Below, in pieces: positions 35,628-46,612 of a stretch of 64,000 nucleotides of DNA. The position numbers and the translations under genes were made by a program. Each line of letters starts with the position of its first letter. Positions within the stretch are counted from its first letter, which is position 1. This DNA is from Akkermansia muciniphila (GTDB lineage Bacteria; Verrucomicrobiota; Verrucomicrobiia; Limisphaerales; F1-80-MAGS106), in the NCBI GenBank assembly GCA_945865375.1, contig CAMBEJ010000006.1, positions 1-64,000 of the forward strand, in the 5' to 3' direction. The notes under the pieces were generated by a model, which worked only from the letters and a program-made list of their open reading frames with translations, searched no databases and had not been told where the DNA came from.

Positions 35628-36677
35628 ATGGCGAAGTTCAGAGTTGTTTTGCTCAAGCATGGCTACGAGTCCGTGGGGACGGAGCGGCGAATCGTCGAGG
35701 CTGCCGGTGGCGAATTTCTCGATGCCGAGACCCTCGGAGAAGACGAGGCCCTTCGGTTGTGCGAAGAAGCGGATGCTATCTTGGTTCGGTGGTCGAAGAT
35801 CACTCCGGAGCTCATCCAGCGATTTCGCCGATGCCGAATCATCGTCCGGTACGGGATTGGCGCCGACAACATCGATGCGGCCGCCGCTACCGCTGCCGGT
35901 ATTATTGTGGGCCACGTGCCGACCTACTGCCTTGATGACGTTTCATCCCATGCGCTCGCGCTCTGGCTGGACTGTGAGCGGCTCATCTCGCGTAACCACG
36001 GAAAAATCGTGAAGGGTGGGTGGGATGACAATCCCACGGCAAGAATAAGGCGCACTTCGGGTCGGACGTTTGGACTTGTTGGCCTGGGCAACATCGGCCA
36101 AGCTACCGCGCGCAAGCTCCAAGGCTGGGGCATGACGCTCCTCGCTTGCGATCCGTTCGTCGACGCGTCCTTGGCGGGAGCGTTCGGCGTCGCACTGGTG
36201 GATTTTGGCACGCTCTGCCGGGAGTCAGACTTTGTGTCGCTGCACGTGCCGCTTTTGCCGGAGACTCGCCATTTGATGAATGCCCGGTCGATTGGAACCA
36301 TGAAAAAGGGGGCCACCCTTGTGAACACGGCGCGCGGTCCAGTGGTTGAGACGCAGGCGTTGTTGGCGGCGCTCGAAGACGGGTCGCTGGGTGCCGCCGG
36401 CCTCGACGTCTTTGAGACCGAACCGTTGCCGCTTGATTCGCCGCTGCGTCAGCATCCGCGCGTCGTTTTGAGCGACCATGTCGCGTGGTATTCTCAAGAG
36501 TCCCAACAAGCGTTGAAACAAACCGTCGCCGAAGAGGCGGTGCGTGTCTGCACTGGCGGCCTGCCGCTTTCTCTGATGAATCCAGCAGTGTTGAAAAAGC
36601 TCGGCCGATGGGCAGAGTGGACACCGCCTGAGAACGTGCGGTGGCAGTTGAAGCGGATGGAAGGACTTGGTGGGTAG
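35628..36677 (+). CDS. D-isomer specific 2-hydroxyacid dehydrogenase (C-terminal-binding-protein type)
   Basis: The 349-residue protein has the two-domain NAD-dependent fold. The dinucleotide motif is FGLVGLGNIGQATARKL. The substrate Arg is in GATLVNTARGPVV, the Glu in LDVFETEPLPLDSPL, and the catalytic His in VVLSDHVAWYSQES. This is closest to the CtBP/phosphoglycerate-dehydrogenase-like subgroup (VRYGIGADNIDAAAATAAGI). It reduces a 2-keto acid or oxidises a 2-hydroxy acid; the substrate is unknown and no serine-pathway gene is adjacent. It starts at ATG 35628 and no second gene follows in the same direction before the repeat at 36695. Confidence 0.88.
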   Translation: MAKFRVVLLKHGYESVGTERRIVEAAGGEFLDAETLGEDEALRLCEEADAILVRWSKITPELIQRFRRCRIIVRYGIGADNIDAAAATAAGIIVGHVPTYCLDDVSSHALALWLDCERLISRNHGKIVKGGWDDNPTARIRRTSGRTFGLVGLGNIGQATARKLQGWGMTLLACDPFVDASLAGAFGVALVDFGTLCRESDFVSLHVPLLPETRHLMNARSIGTMKKGATLVNTARGPVVETQALLAALEDGSLGAAGLDVFETEPLPLDSPLRQHPRVVLSDHVAWYSQESQQALKQTVAEEAVRVCTGGLPLSLMNPAVLKKLGRWAEWTPPENVRWQLKRMEGLGG

Positions 36678-36694
36678 ATTCTTACTCATCGAAT

Positions 36695-36860
36695 GTCGAT
36701 GATTTATCTTTCAGAATGTGAACCACGGAAACAACACCGAAAGGGACCGAATGATTCCGCTTTGCAATTGTTGGATTGCCCCCATCGGTTCCATTTCGGT
36801 ACTCTTTCCGTGGTTAATCCCCATGTGCGAGTTCGTTGTTGTTCAAATTTCAAATGTTTT
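36695..36860. repeat. Dispersed inverted repeat, CCACGGA type
   Basis: AACCACGGAAACAACACCGA (from 36721) faces TCGGTACTCTTTCCGTGGTT (to 36815) as a long imperfect hairpin. The left flank CGATGATTTATCTTTCAGA and the right flank TTCAAATTTCAAATGTTTTT match those of the repeat at 33896-34025. It sits immediately before the HAD-Nudix gene. Confidence 0.7.
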
Positions 36861-36933
36861 TGAGTAGTCTTTGATCAGTGTGATCAAGTCGGCAACTGAT
36901 ACGGACACCTGTTGCGGCGGTGCAGGGAATGCG

Positions 36934-38046
36934 ATGATTCGAAATGTCATTTTTGATTGGTCGGGCACATTGGTCGATGACCTGGAGGCGGTGATCGAGG
37001 CGACGAACCATGTCTTTGTGCGATCCGGACGGGAACCGTGGACGAGAGAGACATTTCGCACCGAATTTTCGCTCCCGTTCACGGGGTTTTACAAGCGATT
37101 TTTGCCGGACGTGCCGCTTTCCAAGCTGGAGGAGTGGTTTCATGAACGGTTCGGTGAGGTCCAGGAGCTTGTCCAACCGATCGGGCACGCCCGCGAGTTC
37201 CTGGAATTTTGCGAGCAGCAGGGATTTCGCACGTTCGTGCTCAGCACGGTTCGAGCCGATTACTTCCATCGGCAGGCGCGGGCGGTTGGTTTTGACCGGT
37301 ATTTGCAGATCCCTTACCTTGGGGTTTGGGACAAAAGGGAAAAGATCCGTGAATTGATCGCGAACCATGGGCTCGAGTTGTCCGAGACCGTTTTTGTGGG
37401 GGACATGGAACACGATGTGATCACTGCCAAGTTTGGAGGTATCTCCTCGTGCGCCGTGTTGACCGGCTACAATCGACTTGATCAATTGCGTGCTGCTCAG
37501 CCGGATTGGATAGTGGAGCATCTCGGTGAATTTCGGGCGCTGCTTGCCGAACAGATCAAGAACAGCCGTCTCGACGTGGGTGGGTGTGTGCGGCGGTGGC
37601 CCATCGTCACGGTGGGGGCGTTAATAGGCGATGCGCAAGGCCGGGTTCTGATGGTTCGGACGCGGAAGTGGTCTGATTTGTGGGGCATTCCGGGTGGGAA
37701 AATCGAGTGGGGGGAGTCTTCCGAGGCGGCCTTGCGGCGTGAGATTCTCGAAGAAACCGGTCTGAGAGTTCGGGATGTGAGTTTTGTCATGGCACAGGAC
37801 AGCATTTTTTCGAAAGAGTTTTACAGGGAAGCCCATTTTGTGTTGCTAAACTACACGTGCCAAGTGGACAGTGAGGGTGGGCAGCAAGTGCTTCTCAATT
37901 CCGAGGCGCAGGAGTTTTGCTGGATTGAGTTGGGAAGTGCTTGGGAGTTAGATCTGAACCAGGCGACACGAGCTCTGCTGCGAGCGCTGTTGGGAGAGGG
38001 GGGCAAAGGACAACCTCCAAAGAGCGGACCTGAACTGGGGGTATGA
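36934..38046 (+). CDS. HAD phosphatase-Nudix hydrolase fusion
   Basis: From ATG 36934 the product is 370 residues. Residues 1-~215 are a HAD-family hydrolase: motif I IFDWSGTLVDD (Asp nucleophile), the motif II-like VLSTVRADYF, and motif IV FVGDMEHDVITAKFGG. Residues ~220-355 are a Nudix domain (PIVTVGALIGDAQGRVLMV) with a complete Nudix box GGKIEWGESSEAALRRE then ILEETGL. The first would remove a phosphate, the second pyrophosphate from a nucleotide-like substrate. The gene lies 164 bp upstream of folB. Because folate synthesis needs exactly these two reactions just before FolB, a role on dihydroneopterin triphosphate is an attractive inference. An earlier start at 36871 is also open. Confidence 0.8.
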   Translation: MIRNVIFDWSGTLVDDLEAVIEATNHVFVRSGREPWTRETFRTEFSLPFTGFYKRFLPDVPLSKLEEWFHERFGEVQELVQPIGHAREFLEFCEQQGFRTFVLSTVRADYFHRQARAVGFDRYLQIPYLGVWDKREKIRELIANHGLELSETVFVGDMEHDVITAKFGGISSCAVLTGYNRLDQLRAAQPDWIVEHLGEFRALLAEQIKNSRLDVGGCVRRWPIVTVGALIGDAQGRVLMVRTRKWSDLWGIPGGKIEWGESSEAALRREILEETGLRVRDVSFVMAQDSIFSKEFYREAHFVLLNYTCQVDSEGGQQVLLNSEAQEFCWIELGSAWELDLNQATRALLRALLGEGGKGQPPKSGPELGV

Positions 38047-38210
38047 ACCGCAGTCGTGACGCCCAGTGTTCAACATTGGTGCGGCCTAGAGGGCGGAACG
38101 GGGCATGAACTCTGCGAGCAGAGCAACTCGGCCGGTTACGGTTGTTGGGTTAGACAAGTCAGAGCAGTCGATACTTTCGTGAAAGGATCGCGATTAAATA
38201 ACTAAAGAAA

Positions 38211-38552
38211 ATGGACACCATTTTAATTCAGGAACTGGAAGTGTGGTATTCGGTCGGCCTGACCGACGAAGAGCGAGGGAAGCCGCAGCGATTATTGATC
38301 AATGTAGAGATGGCGCATGATTTCGCGGCGGCGGCGCATCGTGATGATCTAAGGAAGACGATCGACTATGCGGCGGTGTGCGAGAGACTTCTGGGACTTG
38401 GGCAGGGCACAAGCTGGAGGCTTTTAGAGACGTTGATTCTGGATATCGCGCGCATTTGCAAGGAGGAATTTGGGGCTTCTAGGGTGAGTGTGGAAGTTCA
38501 GAAATTCATCATCCCGCAGGCGCGTTTCGTGGGAGTGCGAGTGACCCGCTGA
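38211..38552 (+). CDS. folB: Dihydroneopterin aldolase
   Basis: The 113-residue protein is full length for FolB, which cleaves 7,8-dihydroneopterin to 6-hydroxymethyl-dihydropterin and glycolaldehyde in folate synthesis. Recognisable segments are ELEVWYSVGLTDEERGKPQR (G-x-x-x-E-E-R-x-x-x-Q), the DDLRKTIDYAAV stretch, and SWRLLETLILDIARIC with the LLETL pterin-binding Glu. The C-terminal half ends with SVEVQKFIIPQARFVGVRVT. The start is ATG 38211. folP and folK are not in the window. Confidence 0.9.
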   Translation: MDTILIQELEVWYSVGLTDEERGKPQRLLINVEMAHDFAAAAHRDDLRKTIDYAAVCERLLGLGQGTSWRLLETLILDIARICKEEFGASRVSVEVQKFIIPQARFVGVRVTR

Positions 38553-38863
38553 GTTCGGCGAAAGCGATGTGACCGTGGAAAAAGGACTGAACACGGCGGC
38601 CTGCTCGAAGTCTGCAAAACGCCCGAAGACAGAACGTATCAAGCGGTCAGATTGTTCCGGTTCAAAGAGATTACAACTGTTGAATCATGGATGGCAGCAT
38701 TCATCGCCCCATCCGTCCGGAAAGAGAAAAATAAGTTCTCCGAGATGGGTTGAGGAACTCGCCTCAAAACGGGCTGCATCGGCAAGCTGCTTGGCTTAGA
38801 AATTCCCGAAAACACTTATTGACGGTCAGGGGAGTGATTTGTAAATTCTCCGCCCACTCGAGT
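38553..38863. other. Intergenic region between folB and tRNA-Asn
   Basis: A short ORF (38569-38799) has no recognisable similarity and no family character, so I do not call it. The right end carries the tRNA promoter at 38819-38847. Confidence 0.4.
38819..38847 (+). promoter_or_regulatory. Promoter of tRNA-Asn
   Basis: TTGACG (38819-38824), a 17-bp spacer, then TAAATT (38842-38847), 16 bp before the tRNA. The -35 box and spacing are close to the sigma-70 consensus; the -10 box has three of six matches at key positions. Confidence 0.65.
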
Positions 38864-38938
38864 TCCAGAGTAGCTCAATGGTAGAGCAATCGGCTGTTAA
38901 CCGATCGGTTGCAGGTTCGAGCCCTGCCTCTGGAGCCA
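38864..38938 (+). tRNA. tRNA-Asn (anticodon GTT)
   Basis: A 7-bp acceptor stem TCCAGAG/CTCTGGA, D-arm with AGCTC...GAGC, anticodon stem ATCGG/CCGAT enclosing CTGTTAA (anticodon GTT), and a T-arm with GGTTCGAGCCC. Discriminator G and the 3' CCA (38936-38938) are encoded in the DNA. Confidence 0.95.
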
Positions 38939-38941
38939 TTT

Positions 38942-39370
38942 TCATCCGTAGCGATAGGGCGACGCAAGTCCAAACGCATCCTCAATGTGCCGCACTTCGG
39001 TGATCTTTCGGTCCACCGTCAGCACTTCCACGACATCGAATCGAAGAGAGACTTCGGGGTTGCGGCACTGGCGCAGGTATTCGAGAGCCGTTTTGGAGAT
39101 CCTCCGTCGTTTCCCCGCATCCACTGCGGCCGCAGGGCGGGTCCATGAGTTGGAGGTTCTCGATTTCACTTCGATAAAAATGAGGATGCCTTCGCCCTTA
39201 AAGATGAGATCGATCTCTCCACGGTGGCCGCGGTAGTTGGCGCATAAAAATGTGAGCCCGGATTTTTCAAGAAATCGGCGGGCGGCCTCCTCACCTTCGC
39301 GCCCGATTTCTTGAGTGATGCAGACCGGTTCGGGATGGATCCAGCGCCTGATGGTTTGAACGACGCTCAT
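38942..39370 (-). CDS. YraN/UPF0102 family endonuclease-like protein
   Basis: The 142-residue product has the YraN pattern: GREGEEAARRFLEKSGL then LCANYRGHRGEIDLIF and FIEVKSRTSNSW. The last two give the E-I-D...E-V-K signature of a restriction-endonuclease-like fold. YraN proteins are predicted Holliday-junction-like nucleases and are often next to rnhB, as here. I took the ATG at 39370 (MSVVQTIRRW); the ORF runs to 39430. Its start is 25 bp after the end of rnhB. Confidence 0.85.
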   Translation of the reverse strand: MSVVQTIRRWIHPEPVCITQEIGREGEEAARRFLEKSGLTFLCANYRGHRGEIDLIFKGEGILIFIEVKSRTSNSWTRPAAAVDAGKRRRISKTALEYLRQCRNPEVSLRFDVVEVLTVDRKITEVRHIEDAFGLASPYRYG

Positions 39371-39395
39371 GGTTGTGGGTCGCGATGGGCGCTGT

Positions 39396-40061
39396 TCATA
39401 ATTCGAGCTGAAGCGTGCGGACCGGGGCAAAGGAACGGCGATGGATGGGGCAGGGACCGTGCTTTAAAAGAGAATCGATGTGTGCCTTGGTGGGATAGCC
39501 TTTGTGGATAGCGAAACCGTAGAGGGGATATTGCCTGTCGTATTCGACCATGATCCGGTCCCTGGTGACCTTCGCGAGGATGCTGGCTGCCGCGATGGAG
39601 TAGCTTTGAGAATCGCCTTTGATAATGGGAGTGTGAGGGATGGGCAACCCTGACACGGCGGTGCCGTCGATGAGCGCGTGATCGGCAGGCTCGCATAGCT
39701 TGTCGAGGGCCTCGGCCATCGCGAGATGGGTCGCCCTCAAAATGTTGAGTTGGTCGATCGTGCCGTGTGAAATGATGGCGATGGCGAAGTGAATCTCCGG
39801 CAAAAGGTGGAGCGCGTCGAAGAAGCGTTCGCGCGCGCGCTCGGACAATTGCTTAGAGTCGTTGAGGCCCAGGAGACTTTCGGGGATGAACCCATCCACG
39901 GCCCAATCACGGGGAAGAACCACGGCGGCGGCCGTCACAGGTCCGGCGAGCGGGCCGCGGCCTGCCTCGTCGACTCCTGCGAGGCGACCAAGCCCCTGGT
40001 GAATCAGGCGGCGCTCATGGCGGAACCTATCCGCGTGCGGTGTTGTTGAATGGGATTTCAT
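39396..40061 (-). CDS. rnhB: Ribonuclease HII
   Basis: The 221-residue product is RNase HII, which nicks RNA-DNA hybrids and removes single ribonucleotides from DNA. Key motifs are AGVDEAGRGPLAGPV (Asp-Glu catalytic pair), LNDSKQLSERARERFF, the metal Asp in HALIDGTAV, and IIKGDSQSYSIAAASILAKV with RDRIMVEYD. The start at 40061 (MKSHSTT) is preferred over 40091 because the ten preceding residues show no conservation. It is co-directional with yraN. Confidence 0.95.
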   Translation of the reverse strand: MKSHSTTPHADRFRHERRLIHQGLGRLAGVDEAGRGPLAGPVTAAAVVLPRDWAVDGFIPESLLGLNDSKQLSERARERFFDALHLLPEIHFAIAIISHGTIDQLNILRATHLAMAEALDKLCEPADHALIDGTAVSGLPIPHTPIIKGDSQSYSIAAASILAKVTRDRIMVEYDRQYPLYGFAIHKGYPTKAHIDSLLKHGPCPIHRRSFAPVRTLQLEL

Positions 40062-40244
40062 GCCTCCGATCGGTCCCGATTGTTGACGCATCAGGAGGAG
40101 GCGGACAACCTAAAAATGAATCTTCATTTTGGAGCCTCTTGGGCCGTGGGAAGTGGGCGGATCTGCAAAGTAGGCTTTTTCAAGGCTAACACAACTAATT
40201 GTGTACGGGGGCTGAGGCATGCGCAAATTATCGTTGTTTTGTTT

Positions 40245-42787
<2,543 letters not shown>

Positions 42788-42869
42788 TTTCCGTTTAAAA
42801 TCCAGAGCCCGACGGAGATGTGGTTTCGCCGGATTGAGGGGAGGTCTGGAGCCCACGAAGCAAAGTTCT

Positions 42870-45527
42870 ATGTCCGATCAAGAAAAGAAGAGTGAAGTGG
42901 TTCGCGCCATTCCATTGTTCGCGGCCAACGAGAAGGTCGAGAAGATAAACGTCGCCGAAGAGATCAAGAATTCATTCCTTGATTACTCGATGTCCGTGAT
43001 CGTCTCGCGAGCGCTTCCCGATGTGCGCGACGGATTGAAGCCGTCGCAGCGTCGTATTTTGTACGCGATGCATGAGCTCTCGCTGTTCCCTGGCCGGAAG
43101 CACTTCAAATGCGCGAAGATTTGCGGCGATACGAGCGGCAACTATCACCCGCACGGCGAGGCTGTGATCTATCCGACGCTCGTGCACATGGCGCAGCCTT
43201 GGGCGATGCGAGAAAGGCTTGTGGATGGCCAGGGCAACTTCGGCTCTGTCGAAGGGGATCCTCCGGCGGCGATGCGTTATACTGAAGCGCGCATGACCCA
43301 CTTGGGTGCCCTCCTCATGGAGGACATGGATAAGGACACGGTAGATTTTGTTCCGAATTATGACGAGCGGTTGACGGAACCTACCGTGTTTCCGGCGGCT
43401 TTTCCGAACCTGCTCGTGAATGGTGGCACTGGGATCGCGGTGGGCATGGCAACCAACATGGCCCCGCACAACCTCGGCGAGGTCATCGATGGGGTCATCG
43501 CGCAGATCGAAAATCCCGACATCACCATTGAGGAGCTGATGCTGCACGTGAAGGGACCCGACTTCCCCACAGGCTGCACCCTGTGCGGTTTGGAGGGCAT
43601 CAAGAATTATTTCATGACGGGCCGTGGCAGCGTCAAAATCCGGGGTCGTGTTGGACTGGAGCAGTTGAAGGGAGGCCGGGAGCAGTTGGTGATTACGGAG
43701 ATCCCCTACAACGTGAACCGCGCGGTGCTGGTGAGCCGGATCGCGGAGCTTGCCAATGAAAAAATTATCACCGACGTCACGGCCGTGCGCGATGAATCGG
43801 ACGAGAACACGCGTGTGGTGGTGGAGATCAAGCGAGACGCGGTTCCCGAGGTAGTGATCAACAATCTGTACAAATTCACGCAGCTCGCGACCAGCTTCAG
43901 CGTCCATATGCTGGCCATCGACCACGGGAGGCCGAAGACGCTGAATCTGAAAGAGCTGATCGCTTGTTATATCGAACACCGCCGTGAAGTGGTGCTGCGG
44001 CGGACCCGGTTTGAACTGCGCAAGGCCGAGGATCGTGCGGAGGTACTCGAGGGCTATCTGATCGCGCTCGCCAATATGGACGATTTCATCCGGATCATCC
44101 GGAGTTCTGCGAATCGTGATGAGGCGCGTATTCGGCTTTTGGCGTATGAGTTCACACGCGCCACGGTGGAGCAGTTGGGGGTTTTGATCCGCAACGAAGC
44201 GCGCTTGAGGAATGGCCGCTATGAATTCAGCGACCGCCAGGCAGACGCCATTCTTGAACTGCGCCTGTATCAGTTGACCGGTTTGGAGCGCGACAAGGTC
44301 AAAGCCGAATACGCCACGCTGATCGACAAGATCCGGGATCTGATGGATATTTTGGCCAAGGAAAGCCGTGTCATGGCGATCATTAAAGCGGAGCTGCTGC
44401 TGGTGAAGGAAAAGCATGCTTCACCACGGCTTACAGAACTCGTGCCCGACGAAGGGGATATGGCGATCGAAGATTTAATCGCCAACGAAGGGGTGATCAT
44501 CACCATCACCCACAACGGGTTGATCAAACGTACGAACGTCAGCGCCTACCAGGCTCAACGCCGAGGTGGGAAGGGTGTGATCGGGATGGTCACCCGCGAG
44601 GATTCTCCGGTTAAGGGCGATGGCACCGGCTTTATCGAACACCTTTTTACCGCGAGAACTCACGATTATCTGATGTTTTTCACGAATACAGGGCGTGTTT
44701 ACGCGGAGCGTGTTCATGAAGTGCCGAACATGGCCCGCGACGGAAGGGGCCGAAGCATTGCGAACTTGTTGGACTTGCGGCCCGAAGAGAAGGTGGCCGC
44801 AATGATCCGGGTGGAATCGAAGGCGGACCTCAACAAGGAGGACGAAACGTGGGCTCAGCCCGGATTCATCTTCTTTGCGACCCAGAAGGGGACTGTGAAA
44901 AAAACCGCCCTCGCCGAGTTTGCGAACATCAACAAGGGCGGGATCATCGCGATCAACATCGATGAGGGCGACCTGTTGATCGATGTGAAGATGACGACAG
45001 GTGAGAATGAGGTGGTATTGATCACTCAAGGCGGCATGAGCATCCGGTTCAAAGAGGAAGATGTGCGCTCGATGGGACGCCAGACTACGGGCGTGCGAGG
45101 CATCCGGCTCGAAGGCAAGGAATCCGTCATCGGACTGGCGGTTGTGGATATGACGGCGATGCTTCTTGTGGCCGGTGAGAACGGGATCGGCAAGCGCACC
45201 GGGTTCGATGAGTATCGGGTCCAAACAAGAGGCGGCGTCGGCATCATCACGATGAAAACGACTGACAAAACCGGAGTTGTCGTGGGCGCGTTGACGGTGA
45301 CCGAGAACGACGAGATCATGCTGATCACCAGCGGGGGACAGATGGTCCGCACTCGCGCGGGAGACATTCGCGAGACAGGCCGGAATACCATGGGCGTGAA
45401 ATTGATCGACCTGGAGGCAGGCGACAAGCTGCAAGCGATTGCTCCCGTGATCAGCGAAGAAGAGGTGGTGCCAGAATTTTCCTTGCCTGAAACATCCTTG
45501 CCTGAAGCTCCGTTGCCACCGGCATAA
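42870..45527 (+). CDS. gyrA: DNA gyrase subunit A
   Basis: The 885-residue protein is a complete GyrA, with the winged-helix/tower region then a beta-pinwheel C-terminal domain. The active-site Tyr is in [10 protein letters not shown] (residue ~137). The GyrA-box QRRGGKG is present. The quinolone-determining region reads [20 protein letters not shown]. At the E. coli Ser83 and Asp87 positions it has Ala (~98) and Pro (~102). I chose ATG 42870 (MSDQEKK); the ORF is open from 42834 but the extra 12 residues are not GyrA-like. The C-terminus ends with an acidic, Pro-rich repeat ([15 protein letters not shown]). Confidence 0.97.
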   Translation: MSDQEKKSEVVRAIPLFAANEKVEKINVAEEIKNSFLDYSMSVIVSRALPDVRDGLKPSQRRILYAMHELSLFPGRKHFKCAKICGDTSGNYHPHGEAVIYPTLVHMAQPWAMRERLVDGQGNFGSVEGDPPAAMRYTEARMTHLGALLMEDMDKDTVDFVPNYDERLTEPTVFPAAFPNLLVNGGTGIAVGMATNMAPHNLGEVIDGVIAQIENPDITIEELMLHVKGPDFPTGCTLCGLEGIKNYFMTGRGSVKIRGRVGLEQLKGGREQLVITEIPYNVNRAVLVSRIAELANEKIITDVTAVRDESDENTRVVVEIKRDAVPEVVINNLYKFTQLATSFSVHMLAIDHGRPKTLNLKELIACYIEHRREVVLRRTRFELRKAEDRAEVLEGYLIALANMDDFIRIIRSSANRDEARIRLLAYEFTRATVEQLGVLIRNEARLRNGRYEFSDRQADAILELRLYQLTGLERDKVKAEYATLIDKIRDLMDILAKESRVMAIIKAELLLVKEKHASPRLTELVPDEGDMAIEDLIANEGVIITITHNGLIKRTNVSAYQAQRRGGKGVIGMVTREDSPVKGDGTGFIEHLFTARTHDYLMFFTNTGRVYAERVHEVPNMARDGRGRSIANLLDLRPEEKVAAMIRVESKADLNKEDETWAQPGFIFFATQKGTVKKTALAEFANINKGGIIAINIDEGDLLIDVKMTTGENEVVLITQGGMSIRFKEEDVRSMGRQTTGVRGIRLEGKESVIGLAVVDMTAMLLVAGENGIGKRTGFDEYRVQTRGGVGIITMKTTDKTGVVVGALTVTENDEIMLITSGGQMVRTRAGDIRETGRNTMGVKLIDLEAGDKLQAIAPVISEEEVVPEFSLPETSLPEAPLPPA

Positions 45528-45638
45528 CGTGCAAACCTCTTGAGGGCGCGAGGTGGGCCGTGGCCTGATCTCAACCACCAGCTTCATGGAAACCCTTATT
45601 TCGGCGGCTTGCGCCTCATCTGAAACGGATCCTCTGCC

Positions 45639-46232
45639 ATGACTCAAACCGAACCCATTCGCATGCTGGCCGTCTCAGCGAGCATGCATCGAGCGAGTGT
45701 GACGAGAACCGTGATGGAATTTGTGGCCGAACGGTTGCGGCAGCAGGGATGTTTTGTGGACGTCCTGGACCTCAGCTCAGAGCCGCTGCCGTTGTTCAAT
45801 CCAGACACGAGTTTTGATGCGGACTATTATCAAGATCTCCGCCGGCGTGTCGTCGGGGCAGATGTTTTTATACTCGGCACACCCGATTATCACGGCAGCA
45901 TGAGCAGCGCTCTCAAAAACTTTCTCGACCACTTTTGGAAGGAGTTTTCGGGCAAGCTGTTTTCAAGCGTTGTGGCTTCGCACGAAAAGGGACTGACGGT
46001 GACCGACCATATCCGCACGGTGGCGAGACAGTGCTACGCATGGTCGATGCCCTATGGCGTTTCCTTCATGGAGAAGGAGGACGTCCAAGGTGGAGAAATT
46101 CTGAGTGCCTCCTTCAGATCGCGGTTGGAGATGTTCACGCGGGACGTGCGCGTTTACGGCGAGGTCCTGTCAAAGCAGCGCCAAGCGGACTTGGCCGGGA
46201 CGGATCCCGGATTCCTTGCCCGCTTGAGGTAG
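45639..46232 (+). CDS. NAD(P)H-dependent FMN reductase family protein
   Basis: The 197-residue protein shows the flavodoxin-like NADPH-dependent FMN reductase pattern: AVSASMHRASVTRTVMEFVA (phosphate loop), then ADVFILGTPDYHGSMSSALK, the family's G-T-P-x-Y-x-G-S-M-S/P motif, and LKNFLDHFWKEFSGKLFSSV. It likely uses NAD(P)H to reduce FMN or an azo/quinone compound. It begins 111 bp after gyrA; no operon partner is clear. Confidence 0.88.
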   Translation: MTQTEPIRMLAVSASMHRASVTRTVMEFVAERLRQQGCFVDVLDLSSEPLPLFNPDTSFDADYYQDLRRRVVGADVFILGTPDYHGSMSSALKNFLDHFWKEFSGKLFSSVVASHEKGLTVTDHIRTVARQCYAWSMPYGVSFMEKEDVQGGEILSASFRSRLEMFTRDVRVYGEVLSKQRQADLAGTDPGFLARLR

Positions 46233-46612
46233 AGATCTGCTGAAGGTCGTGATCTCAGGAAAAACAGAGCCCGCTCAGCCTCAGAACTCCTGACCCTAAA
46301 TCCGGCAGTTGATTTAGCCACGAAAGAACCCAAAGAACGCAGAGAGAATGAGTTCTGAAAGGAATCTCTCGGCTTAATCATTCACTCGCTGGGTGAGCAA
46401 CTCTTCGTTGACATTGACCCCTGAAGCCCTTCTCTTTGCGATCTTTGTGCTCTTTTGTGGCCATTCCAATCGCAGTTTTTAGGCTGACATGGTGTTTTGG
46501 ATTCAGGGACGCAAGGCATCTGTGTGACCCAGCGCGTTGCCGCTCACGTCAAGATCGGGTAGAGATGCTCCGAATGGGCTCTATCCCGCTCGCGGGGCCT
46601 GTTGAGTGGATA
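46233..46612. other. Intergenic region with an inverted repeat
   Basis: Holds the GCCAC(G/A)AAAGA-type hairpin (46313-46462). No other gene or signal is evident. The Gfo/Idh/MocA gene converges onto it from the right. Confidence 0.5.
46313..46462. repeat. Dispersed inverted repeat, GCCACGAAAGA type
   Basis: GCCACGAAAGAACCCAAAGA (from 46318) is nearly complementary to TCTTTGTGCTCTTTTGTGGC (to 46462). The two arms form a long imperfect stem across a central spacer. It resembles the CCACGGA/CCACAGA family in opening and closing sequences but not in flanks. Confidence 0.6.

Noticed and set aside
38569-38799. 76-codon ORF between folB and tRNA-Asn
   Set aside because: No similarity, no ribosome-binding site and no neighbour link, so not enough support for a gene.
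38864-38938. tRNA-Asn as an integration site of a mobile island
   Set aside because: No integrase gene and no repeated tRNA 3' end were found next to it.
42972-44417. 481-codon ORF antisense to gyrA
   Set aside because: Shadow of gyrA's codon bias; histidine- and arginine-rich without domains.
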